Source: Entamoeba invadens IP1
Lineage: Eukaryota > Evosea > Mastigamoebida > Endamoebidae
Direction: 5' to 3'
DNA: 47,785 nt
Assembly: GCF_000330505.1 (NCBI RefSeq)
Contig: NW_004443536.1
Location: forward strand, 257,051 to 304,835
The notes under the pieces are model-generated. The model saw nothing but the letters and a program-made list of their open reading frames with translations. It searched no databases and was not told the origin of the DNA. Position numbers and translations under genes: made by a program. Each line of letters opens with the position of its first letter. Positions within the stretch are counted from its first letter, which is position 1. Shown here one piece after another: positions 18,101 to 28,800 of this stretch.

Positions 18101-21100
18101 CTAAAGAGAAGAGAACGACTATCATCCAACAATTCAATGAATTGATCACTAAGATCCCATTCAAGTTCATTAACAAAACAGTCGGGGATGTCCTCTTAAT
18201 GATTGAGAACGAAGACAAACACAAAATGGAAGAAGAGAAGACTCCTCAAGATAAGGAAATCACTGAAAAGGTCCAGATCTCCAATAATGTGAAGAATTCC
18301 ATGCAGAAGTTGACATTCATCATCGAGTCCTTCTTACGCACGAAAAACCCGAATAAGGTGGTAGACTTCGCGAATGACGTGGAAGTGCAGGAGATGATAT
18401 CTTTAGTCAAAAATGTTGTTGTTTTGCTTCAAAAGACGATGAAAATGAAGCAAGAGAATCACTACGAGTATATGACGAGTGTTGAAATGGTTGGGTTGAC
18501 TGCTTTAATCACACTTTGTGGGAAGTATCTCATTTACAGAAACATGGTTGGTGTTTCACGTACGCCGAGTGCTACAGGGAAGCGTCGCGTAATAGTTGTG
18601 AAGAGTAAGAAAGATGCTGCCAAGAATGAAGCATTAGAAGAATTAGCTGATGGTATAGATGTGATGAAAGTAGTAGATGTCATCTATGAAGTCATTGGGG
18701 AGTTTGGTAACACGCCAAATATATACAACAATGGGATCACTTTAATATCCCAATTGATCGCCGTCTTCCCAAATACCTTTGTTGAGCACTCCGATCGGTT
18801 TGTCCGTGCCATTTCGAAAGATGAGATAGTAGGTATAGTAGTTCAGAAGTTGATTCCACAAGTCATCTTGACTATTAAAACGACGACTGGATTACCTGGG
18901 AGTGCTGTAGTAGAGTTGTTAATGATGATAGTTGACAACTTCACACAGTTAGCGTATCACCGACGACTCGAAATCTTCGTTCACTTATTCAAAGAGACTA
19001 AAATTGATATTGAGCACATTGCTGGTGTTATTATTCTTCTTTTAGAGAATGAAGGAGAGAGTGTGATACCATTTGTTATGAGTATTATGGAAGAGATGTC
19101 GAATGGGCAAGTCATCGACATCTTATCGAAGTTGATAGAGTGCGGGACACTCTTAATAAAAAAGACTGCAGAGAGTGTGTTAAGTGGGTACATCCACCGC
19201 ATTGTGAAGCCGGAAGATGATGGGAAGTTATGTCTAGAATTAGTCAACAAGCAAATCACGAAGAAGGAATTTGTGTTGAAGTGTATGAAGTGCAATGAAG
19301 ACTTAAGTATCCAACAGAGTTACACTACTCTCTTCAAACAAGTCGTTGAAGGACTGAATTTGTTTGATAACGACGAAACAAATCAAAACACGTCGAACTT
19401 GTTACGAGATATGGTCGACAACATCGCCGACTTGTTTAGTATCACTACACTGATCCGCGCCGTCATCTTCTTAATTAAACAGAGTGGGATATGGGTCAAA
19501 CGGACGGCTTTAATGATTTTAAATCAGAAGTTGACTGATCTCTCTCCGGAGGACATGTTAAAGTATGAAGGCAGTTTCTTAAGTCAAGACAATGGGTTAA
19601 TTCACGTCGTTATTAAGATCTTAGAAAACGTCAATACTTTGAATGCGTCAAGTGAAGATAAAGAAGCTGAAATAGGGACAGTCCAGACTGGGGTCTTATT
19701 ACTCGAAATCTTGTTACGATTCTATGGAGCCGCTCATGTTGAGATCTTCAGTGATTTACTCCCTTATGTCCTCAATTGTGTCAGACTGACGAATCCCCTT
19801 CGAAATGTAAAGATAGTAGCGAGCGCATTATTATGTCTGTCGATCTACGCCAGTGAATTGAAAGAAACGTTACTCCCACAACTCCCCGAATTGGTCCCGA
19901 TGTTCTTCGACTTATTACCAGAAACAGGGGATGAGGATAGTGTCAACAGTCTTATCAATTCAGTCATCTCTTGTGTCATGATGTTCACTAAATCCTACAA
20001 AAACGTCATTGCGCCGTACGTCTCGCAGTTTGTAAGTAAGATTTTGAATCCTTTATATACTACAAACGCAATGGTTCTTCCATCTATAGTGGAGTTAATG
20101 CACGTGATGTCATCTTCCTTGGAATTTAGATTAATAGTTCAAATGGTTTCGACAAACTATAAAGAGAAACTATTACAAAATGACACATCGTTGTCGGCCA
20201 TCTTCACGTTGATCTCCTCTGGACTGAGTCAGAAAGAAACTAACATCTCTAATGTGAGAACTTTGCTCTACAACTTCTTGTTTGAAGTCTTGGACTTAGT
20301 CCCGACTCTTGAAAGTCCACTCAATATGAAACACTGTGTGACGGAATTGGTCAACATGTTCTCCGCGTTAGTTATGAAACTCAGTGACGACACTTTCAAG
20401 CCTTTCTTCATGAAGTTGAGCGACAACTTTGGCGAAAAGGTCAAGCAGAAGAAGGTCAATGCGATGTATTTGTATGCCAAAGTCATCGTTGAGTACTCGA
20501 AGACACTGAAGTCCCTCTTTGTGCCTTACTACACCTTCTTCTTAACTAATTTGGTCAAAATCCTTGCGGAACTTCCTATCTCATTAGCTACAATGCAACT
20601 GCCAGAGTCAAATGTCGTCAGAGCAAAGAAGTCTGAGAGTGATAATAACTCAGAAGTCGTTTTAGAAACAATCTATTTGGCGATCGAATTACTCCAAGGC
20701 TTATTCTTGAACGATAAACAGAACTTCGTCGATACTCAGAAGATCACCTTGTTAGTCCCAATCGTCAATTTATTGGACTCAATGCATAACTGCGTCATTG
20801 AAAGTGATGACTACTTCGATGTCGTATCTAAAAGACTCTCCCCATGTTTCGTACAATTCGCTCTCTGTGTCCCTAATCAAGTCTGTTGNNNNNNNNNNNN
20901 NNNNNNNNNNNNNNNNNNNNNNNNNNNNNNNNNNNNNNNNNNNNNNNNNNNNNNNNNNNNNNNNNNNNNNNNNNNNNNNNNNNNNNNNCTTTGGGTGTCG
21001 ATATATCCTATCTCGTTGCAGAGTCATTACCTTATATGACGGACTTGATGGAAGATACTAACCAAGATGTCGTCGAGGCAACTAGACAGTTCACTTCTAT

Positions 21101-21149
21101 TATTCAAAAGCATCTCGGTGCAGAGGCGTTGAGCAAATATTTGAATTGA
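15148..21149 (+). CDS. U3 snoRNP protein UTP10/HEATR1, interrupted by an assembly gap
   Basis: About 1,913 codons run from the ATG at 15148 to the run of N at 20889. The N-terminus carries the U3snoRNP10 pattern: HIIEYMIRVYSIHILDADDL followed by SVLPYYQNALFMKLFHL. The body is a continuous series of HEAT-like helices. After the gap, another frame reads LGVDISYLVAESLPYMTDLM and ends in LGAEALSKYLN, the C-terminal BP28CT end of HEATR1. The frame change is explained by the gap being a placeholder of 100 N. From the family pattern about 35-45 residues are missing. UTP10 belongs to the t-UTP subcomplex of the small-subunit processome and acts in rDNA transcription and 18S pre-rRNA processing. The upstream region has an AAACCCT box and a TATA-like box, and is shared with the divergent Pol5-like gene. 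Confidence 0.9.
20889..20988. other. Assembly gap of 100 N
   Basis: Exactly 100 N, the usual placeholder for a gap of unknown size. It lies in the UTP10 coding sequence near the C-terminus, and the two flanks are in different frames. Confidence 0.98.
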
Positions 21150-21173
21150 GTCTAATTGCTTTGTTGTATTAAA

Positions 21174-21233
21174 TAGTATAATTACTAGTATAATTACTAG
21201 TATATATAATAGTATAATTAATAGTATAATTAT
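21174..21233. repeat. Five tandem 12-bp repeats
   Basis: Five contiguous units with consensus TAGTATAATTAN: two identical units ending in C, one variant TAGTATATATAA, then units ending AA and AT. It begins 25 bp after the UTP10 stop codon, in the spacer between convergent UTP10 and flavodoxin genes. Confidence 0.85.
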
Positions 21234-21330
21234 ACAAATTATTTAATAGTTTAATTAATAATTATATTAATTAATATATCAATAGTTAATTTAATAATTA
21301 AACAATTAAATTTTATAATAAAAATTGCAT

Positions 21331-21876
21331 TTATTCTAAAGCCTTTTTAATCTCCACAACAAAGGCGTCGAATTGTTCTTTGACAGCGCCGGAAGCGTAG
21401 TCATCTTCTTGGCATCGTAAATAATTGTCGTGGACTATTGCTTTTGATGTGAATAGTTTTTTGAATTCATCGAAACTGCCTTTGTCTCCGGGGTTCATTT
21501 TTCCTCTGAAACTTAAAGCTAAGAAGACGTGTTGTGAAGGAGTCACAGTCTTTAAAATCTCCTTACAAGCGTTTTTTAAAGGCCCATTGATACCCCACCA
21601 CCAAACAGGACCAATAAATATAAAAGATTTGTAGTGTTCGGTATTTGTCAAATTTTCAGTCTTAAGAAGGGAAGAGTTGTCTGAGCCAAAGTATGACTCA
21701 TTGAAACTATATAAATAGTTCATCACCCCTCCTCGGTTCATTTCTTCCTTTTCTTGGACTTTAATAATGTCAGAAGGAATAGCAGCATGAAGATCTTGTG
21801 CTATTTTCTCGGAATGACCATCCCGTGTAAAATAAATTATTAAAACGTTTTGTTGAGCTTTCGGTTCGTCACTCAT
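21331..21876 (-). CDS. Flavodoxin-like protein
   Basis: The 181-residue product has the flavodoxin fold pattern: a first strand VLIIYFTRDGHSEKIA (residues 11-26), whose loop would hold the FMN phosphate; a central SFIFIGPVWWWGINGPLKNA, typical of the second FMN-binding loop with aromatic residues; and a later VFLALSFRGKMNPGDKGSF. Length suits a stand-alone flavodoxin-like protein. It probably carries electrons or reduces a quinone-like substrate in an anaerobic cytosol. Such proteins in Entamoeba are often thought to come from bacteria, but that is not shown here. The first ATG is used; TATAAAGAG lies about 25-33 bp upstream. A minus-strand ATG next to the TATA box opens a nine-codon frame. 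Confidence 0.85.
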   Translation of the reverse strand: MSDEPKAQQNVLIIYFTRDGHSEKIAQDLHAAIPSDIIKVQEKEEMNRGGVMNYLYSFNESYFGSDNSSLLKTENLTNTEHYKSFIFIGPVWWWGINGPLKNACKEILKTVTPSQHVFLALSFRGKMNPGDKGSFDEFKKLFTSKAIVHDNYLRCQEDDYASGAVKEQFDAFVVEIKKALE

Positions 21877-21900
21877 CTCTTAACTTCAATTTGAGTTTTG

Positions 21901-21909
21901 CTCTTTATA
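21901..21909 (-). promoter_or_regulatory. TATA-like box of the flavodoxin gene
   Basis: TATAAAGAG on the minus strand, 25-33 bp upstream of the ATG; the same 9-mer precedes the Hip gene. Confidence 0.45.
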
Positions 21910-22501
21910 TTCCATGGGGTGAGGTGATTGGATGGCTTTTATCTATATATTATAATAAATATATTATTTGTTTAGAATTTGTTAGAGCAATCAAGTCGTT
22001 TTTTGAGGTTTTCTTTTGGTGTCAAAATCATTTTTTAAAATAAATTAGACAATACTATAAAAAATATTTTATATATTATTATACATTGTGCTATATTCAT
22101 ATGGTTGATTATTAATAATATGTTTTTGTGACAAAAATTAATTAATCCGAACCAGAGGTTTCCAAAATCACAATCCTAATTACCCACGTCACCATTTAAT
22201 AACCAAAATGTTTATTTTCTCTTATAAATTCGTACGTTATAATACCACATTTTCGGCAATAATTATTTTGGAAACGCCTGATCCGAACAAAGATTATTTG
22301 TTTTTTTTAAATCAGGAGTTTTAATTATTTTTCCACACAAAAAGTGTTATTATATCTTAAGACAATTCCCTAAAAAATCATAAAACATCACTTTGTTTAT
22401 TCTTATTTTTTTAATTATTAGAAACTAACTCTTATAATAAAAAACAATTCAATCTTAAATCATAGTTTATAATATAAACTTTATATTATAGTAAAAAATT
22501 C

Positions 22502-22530
22502 GGTAATAAAGAATTTTTTTCTTTATTACC
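22502..22530. repeat. Short perfect hairpin
   Basis: Arms GGTAATAAAG and CTTTATTACC, 10 bp each, separated by 9 A/T-rich bases. Function unknown; chance is possible in such AT-rich DNA, although the GG/CC ends make it less so. Confidence 0.4.
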
Positions 22531-22829
22531 AAAAAAAATAATAAATCCTGATTATATTTTTTAATTATTAATTTATTAATAAGTTATTACAATCAAATGA
22601 GATACTAAAAATATCATACAAAAGAATGTATTTTGATTGTGTGAAGCATTTCTTAATTGTTTTTACTTCCATATTTATTTAATATGCTTTTATTCGTCTT
22701 TTTCACAGTCCACAATTCATTTAGTTTCGCTTTCATTGATACTCAAAACAAACTATAATTTAATAGTAACAAAACAATACAATATTACTATTCTTTTGAC
22801 CACGAAATGTATCTTTCAAATAATAAACA

Positions 22830-25800
22830 ATGGCACTATGCTTGTTGATAGTCACACTTTATGTTGTGATGAGTTCTTCTGAATTGTGTTCAGTCCCTTC
22901 TTCCTTTTTTTGTACAAACGAAGGTTTGTTCTACTTAATGATAATAATAATTCTATATTACAACGACTCACTCAAAGATTTGAAAGGTATTGACTCTTCT
23001 TGCTCTTCTTTAATAATAGACCAACCAGACTCTGTATTTCTGTATAACACCAACTGTTACACTCATTTATTCCTCACTGATTACATTATAGATGTTCGAA
23101 TCAACGCGATACTCAGTATTGATCCCCCAAGCAACCCTTCAGATCCAAACGCATATTTTCCATTCAGTCGATCAGGTGGTTTAATCGTCCGAGAAAACGT
23201 TTATCTTGACATATATGGGTATATCAATGTGAATAGATATAAGACCCTTCAAATACTCAACAACGCAACACTCAACATCGCTAACAATTTTACACTCAGT
23301 CGCGAGAGTTACGAGGTAAACAAGTATAATATTGTGGTTGACATTATGACAATCGTGGAAAGTACTTTGACACTAAAGAATTCACAGTCGAGTATCAACA
23401 CCCTTAGTGTCTTAATCTCTTCCGACTTAATTCTTGAGAACTCAGACTTAAGTCCCGACTCTATAAGCTTTGGAAAAGGCACAAATTTCTATTTGAAAGG
23501 GAATTCAGTATTAACACCAACATATTTCAATGCAGATACAAGAACAAAGCCATATCCTTGTCTTTATTTATTGAATTCTTCTCGAATCAATGGATCAAGT
23601 TTCTTATTTGGGGATATAGTCTATTCATCCAGCGCTATAAGCAACTTAGTAAAAGACGATACACAACTTGTCAATGGCGGATTTGTGGGGACTTTTAATT
23701 TGACAGTCGAACATAAAGACCCCCTTTTCACTTCAAATGGAGCATCTCTATTTTTAGCACTAGATGCTATAGACTCTATCACTCCATGTTTTGATTGGAT
23801 ATCGTCGTCTACAACTATTTCATTGGACTCTATCTATTCACTTAAAGACAGTTTCATCTTACCAACTCCACGACTTCTGCGGTATTGTAAAGATATCAAC
23901 AAATTAGATACTACTGTATTTTGTGAATTAAATGGTACACAGTATATCGATTCTACTGAGAGTATAATATTGTATATAGACTACCCTTTCACATTCAAAC
24001 ACTGTCCGTGCTTTGGAGAATTGTGCACTATTCACTTTGACAATACAGATCAATTTTACTCGATCAATAATCAACATATCGATGCAGTGATTGTGGCAGA
24101 TAATGGCGTGAAATTGGACTTTACTCAAAGTTACACAACGCCATTTATAGTGTCTGGCGACATCAGTGGAGTTTCTTTATTTGGTGGTTTAAAAATGCAA
24201 TTTAGTGGAGATGGACTCAATGTGAAAGTCGTTGGAAACAACGCGTCTACAATACACAAAATGACTATCAATGATGGGAATAATATGTTCACATTAACAA
24301 TAGACATATCCGATTTAAGTTATTTCACAGGTGGGGTGTACACAATAGAGAACACGAATATAGACAATATGACACTTAATGAAGGTACTATCATCATATC
24401 TCAAATGACAATGAATATGACATCCACTGTCTCAGGCTTAATAACTATCAACTTGAATATCCCTTTGGTTATTAATGGAGATAAATGCTACTCCTTCACA
24501 ATCGACTCAAACAACACCTTTTCATGTTTAAAGAAGTGTGGAACATGTGAGACTAATAATAATAATAATGTGTGTACACCATTATCTGGTAGCACTGGCT
24601 GTTTAGTGTGTTCGTCGACATCAGTGTGTCTAATTTGTGCTGATGGATATTACTTATATAATGGCGCTTGTGTGCCATGCACCACTAAATTTTGTGATCG
24701 ATGTTCAAGAGTCAATGGAAAGTGTTTGTCGTGTATGGACGGATATTCCCTTGTTTCAAGTACATGTGTCGACTGCACAACACCATTATATTGTCACACA
24801 TGTAGTGCTAAAGGGATATGTGTTCAGTGTCAAGAACCGTATACATTATATTCCTCTAAAGAGTGTAGAAAATGTGAAGGTAATGTAGAAGGATGTGATG
24901 TGTGTTCAACGATGTTATACGGTTGCTCTGTATGTCAAGACACGTACTTTTTGAGGAACTCAAATTGCACGAAATGCACTGAAATATTCTGTGAGGACTG
25001 TGATAAAGTGACTGGGCAATGCCGCACATGTATGTCGGGGTATTTTTTGAATGACTATAAACAGTGTGAGTTGTGTACAACTAAAGACCATTGTTTCACA
25101 TGTTCTCTTACATCAAACCAATGCAATGTATGTGATAAAGATTACTATCCAAATGGTAAAGGGTGCAGTTCTTGTGCCTCACAGAATTGTAATGTCTGTG
25201 ATTCGACGACTGGCAGATGTTCTTTATGTACTTCAAATTATTATATACAGTCTGGCAAATGTGTTCCATGTTCTGAAAAGCATTGTGCGTCGTGTACACA
25301 AGATGGGTATTGTGTTGGTTCTTGTGACTATGGTTACACCATGACATTAGATAATCAGTGTGTACTTTGCAGGAATATAACTGGATGTTCCAAGTGTTCA
25401 CAAACGGAGTATCAGTGCAATGAATGTCTCAGTGGATACTTTATGAAAGACAATATATGTGTTTCTTGTGAGGAGAAATTGGGGTGTTTTGTATGTTCAA
25501 CGACATCTGACAACTGTGATACATGTCAAGGTGGATTTACTCCAAATGGGACTGAATGTATAGACTGTAGACAAAACACTTTGGGGTGTAAGACGTGTTC
25601 TGTATCTTCATACAAGTGCACTGACTGCTACGATGGATATTTCACAACTTCGACAATTAACAATTGTGAGCCATGTAAGACTATTCACTGTTATGGGACT
25701 TCAGCAACATGTTCAAAAGATGGGAAGTGTTCACAGTGTGAGGATGGGTATCTACTTGATACCACACAGACTTGTCTTCCTTGTTCGACCATCACCGGAT

Positions 25801-28800
25801 GTCTCAAGTGCTCACCAACACAAAAAGAGTGTTACATTTGTGAAGATGGGAAGTACTTAGACAATAAGTTGTGTTATAATTGTTCCACAAAAGGGTGTAA
25901 CACGTGTTCCGCAACGGGTGGATGTTATGACTGTCTTGAAGGGAATTACCTTTCTGGTGAATTATGTTTGAGTTGTGTGCTCAAGCCTGAGTGTGCCACA
26001 TGTTCGCGTACATCAGACAAGTGTGATGTTTGTAAACAGGGGTATTTCCCTTATCTATCGGGATGTATAAGTTGTGCCTCTAAACATTGTACAGAGTGTG
26101 ATTCACAAAGTGGGATATGCACTACGTGTATATCTGGTTACTACATAGATAAGACTGGTAATTGCCAAGTCTGTTCTAAAGCACTTTCGAATTGTGGCGA
26201 GTGTACATCGACTTCCGTCTGTACATCTTGTTTTGATGAGTTTTATTTAAAAGAAAATGAATGTCACAAATGTTCGGAAAAGAGTCATTGTATGGTGTGT
26301 TCTAAAAATAGTGACACATGCACCACATGTTTTGATAGATACTATCCAAACATCACTGGATGTGCATTATGCGAAACAAAGAATTGTAAAGAGTGTGATT
26401 CAACCACTGGAGAGTGTTCAGCATGTGTTAATGGATATTATTTAGACAACAAAATGTGTTCTAAATGTAATACAAATTGTGCAAAATGTGATTCGCAAAG
26501 TTCTTGTATAGTCTGTGACAGTAATTACTCCAACATAAATGGAACGTGTACTCCCTGCTCAAACAAAGCAAATTGTGTGACATGCGACCCCCAAACAGAC
26601 AAATGTTTTGAGTGTGGATTGGGTATGTATCCAAGTGATGGAAATTGTGTGACATGTACTTCACAAAATTGTTCGGAGTGTAATTCTATTAATGGTTGGT
26701 GTAATTCATGTCTTAAAGGGAGTTATATGTCTGAAGGGAAATGTCTATCATGTAGTAACAAGATGCCTGGATGTCTCAGTTGTAGTGCATCGGACATTTG
26801 TTATGAGTGTATTAACGAGTTGTATTACTTGGAAAACGCGATTTGTGTGGATTGTAGCACAAAGGCGAATTGTATGAAGTGTTACTCGGATCGTGATGGT
26901 TGCCAACAATGTGCAGAAACGTTCTACCCTGCTGGAAAAGTGTGTGAAACGTGTTTATCGAAGCATTGCACTTCTTGTGATTCACGGAGCGGGATCTGTA
27001 CATCCTGTACAGAGGGATATACATTAAAGAATGGGTCATGTGTAGCCTGTGAATCGTCTCATTGTTTAAATTGTGATCAACAGAACAAACCGTGTGACAT
27101 CTGTGAACCCAATTACTCTCCAAATAGTGAGTATTACTGTGTTGCATGTGACAAAGAAAATAACATGCATTGTGCACAAAATTTGTGTTCGCAGTCGGAA
27201 TATCAAGTATGTCAAGAGTGCACTTTAGGGTACTACCTTGTCGACACATTGTGCAACAATTGTTCTAAAGATAAGGGGTGTTACTTGTGTGACAAAACAA
27301 ATGGAGACTGTTACATTTGTGATTATGGATACTACAAACATTCTAAGACGTGCTTAAAATGTGGCGCTGATAATGTACTTCATTGCAAAGAAAATCGATG
27401 TTCACTTTATGAAGAAGATAAGTGCAATGATTGTGCATTGGGGTACTTTATGAACAATGGGGAGTGCGTTTCATGTACAACAAATGCATGTAAGTTGTGT
27501 GATGGTGTTACTGGTGTTTGCACTTCGTGTAACGACGATGAGTACTTGGAGGACCACATCTGCAAAAAGTGCGACGACTCAAATCCAATGCATTGTCTGC
27601 CCAACAATTGCTCTCCAAATTCCACAGAGTGTTTGTCGTGTAACAGTGGATATTATTTGTCTAATGGAGAGTGTAGGGTCTGCACTTTAACTAATCCTAA
27701 TTCGTGTATACCTGGGAGGTGTAAAGGTGATGCCGCATCTGGGTGTCTAGACTGCAAAGAAGGGTATGTCAAGAACGAGAAAGAACAGTGTGAAAGTGCT
27801 GCACTTATTATGGAAAATTGTGAGCTTGCAGCAACATACAATTTCTGTGTAAAGTGTCGAGATGGATATGTTCAAGAACAAGGCCAGTGTATTTCTTTAA
27901 GTTGTGATGACACAATCCAAACTCAAGATACGGTATGTTCTTCACATTGTGAAGATGTTGTTTCCCTCACATCGACATGTGGAATAATTGAAAATTGCGA
28001 GAAAGGAAAGGTGTCTACAGATGGTGATATTTGTCTTGTATGTGAAGACAACAAAAGTGTAAGTGAAGGAGTGTGTATTGTAGATGAAACAGAGGGATGT
28101 CTATATTCAAGAAACGGACAGTGTTACAATAGTGAAATTGGATATTACAATGGACTACATGGTGTAGAACAATGTGTAGGTAGCTTAGTGTGTATATACA
28201 ACACAGATACAATGGGTACTGAAATCTTTGAATGTGACGAAGGAAAGGTATTGACCGACTTTTTGGGGTTAAAAGTGTGTTCTGATCAAGACGATTATTG
28301 TGCTGTATATTCTCGAGGGACAAAAGGTGTCACCACATGTCGAACGTGTAAAAGTGGATATTTTTTGCATTCAGGGATGTGTAGTGCATGCGATAACTTT
28401 GCCTTGCAATGTGATTCCTTTGGCGTTTTAACATGTCCAGAAGGTACAATTCGGTACAATGAAATATGTATCAATTCCATATTTGAGAATTGTCGAACCG
28501 TTGGAATTAACATGAAATGTGTAGTATGTGAAGATGGGTATTACTTGGACATCTCAGGAACGTGTTCTGCTGTGACAAATGGGTGCAAATATCAGACTAT
28601 AGATGGATGTTTGGAGTGCTATGGGAAGATGTATCAAAACAATCAATGTGACACTACCACTAAATTGGATGCTTCAATACAAATCAACCAATCAAACATT
28701 TTAAAAGCTTTAAAAGAAGAAGATAATAGTAGAATAGTATCCATCGAAAATTGTGTACGTGAAGGGGGGAGTGGGTGTATGCGTTGTGAAAGAGGAACTT

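Larger units (their letters stand above)
21877..22829. other. Divergent intergenic region with small inverted repeats
   Basis: This AT-rich spacer separates the flavodoxin and receptor-kinase genes. It holds a TATA-like box (21901-21909, minus), an 11-bp inverted repeat GTTTCCAAAAT at about 22158-22168 and 22265-22275, and a perfect 10-bp stem hairpin at 22502-22530. No gene is seen. Confidence 0.6.

Noticed and set aside
20779..21061. Frames reading through the N run
   Set aside because: Artefacts of translating a gap of unknown length.
22142..22283. Inverted GTTTCCAAAAT with a direct ATCCGAAC repeat, as a possible MITE
   Set aside because: Only 11-bp arms and no matching target duplication; noted as a repeat within the spacer only.
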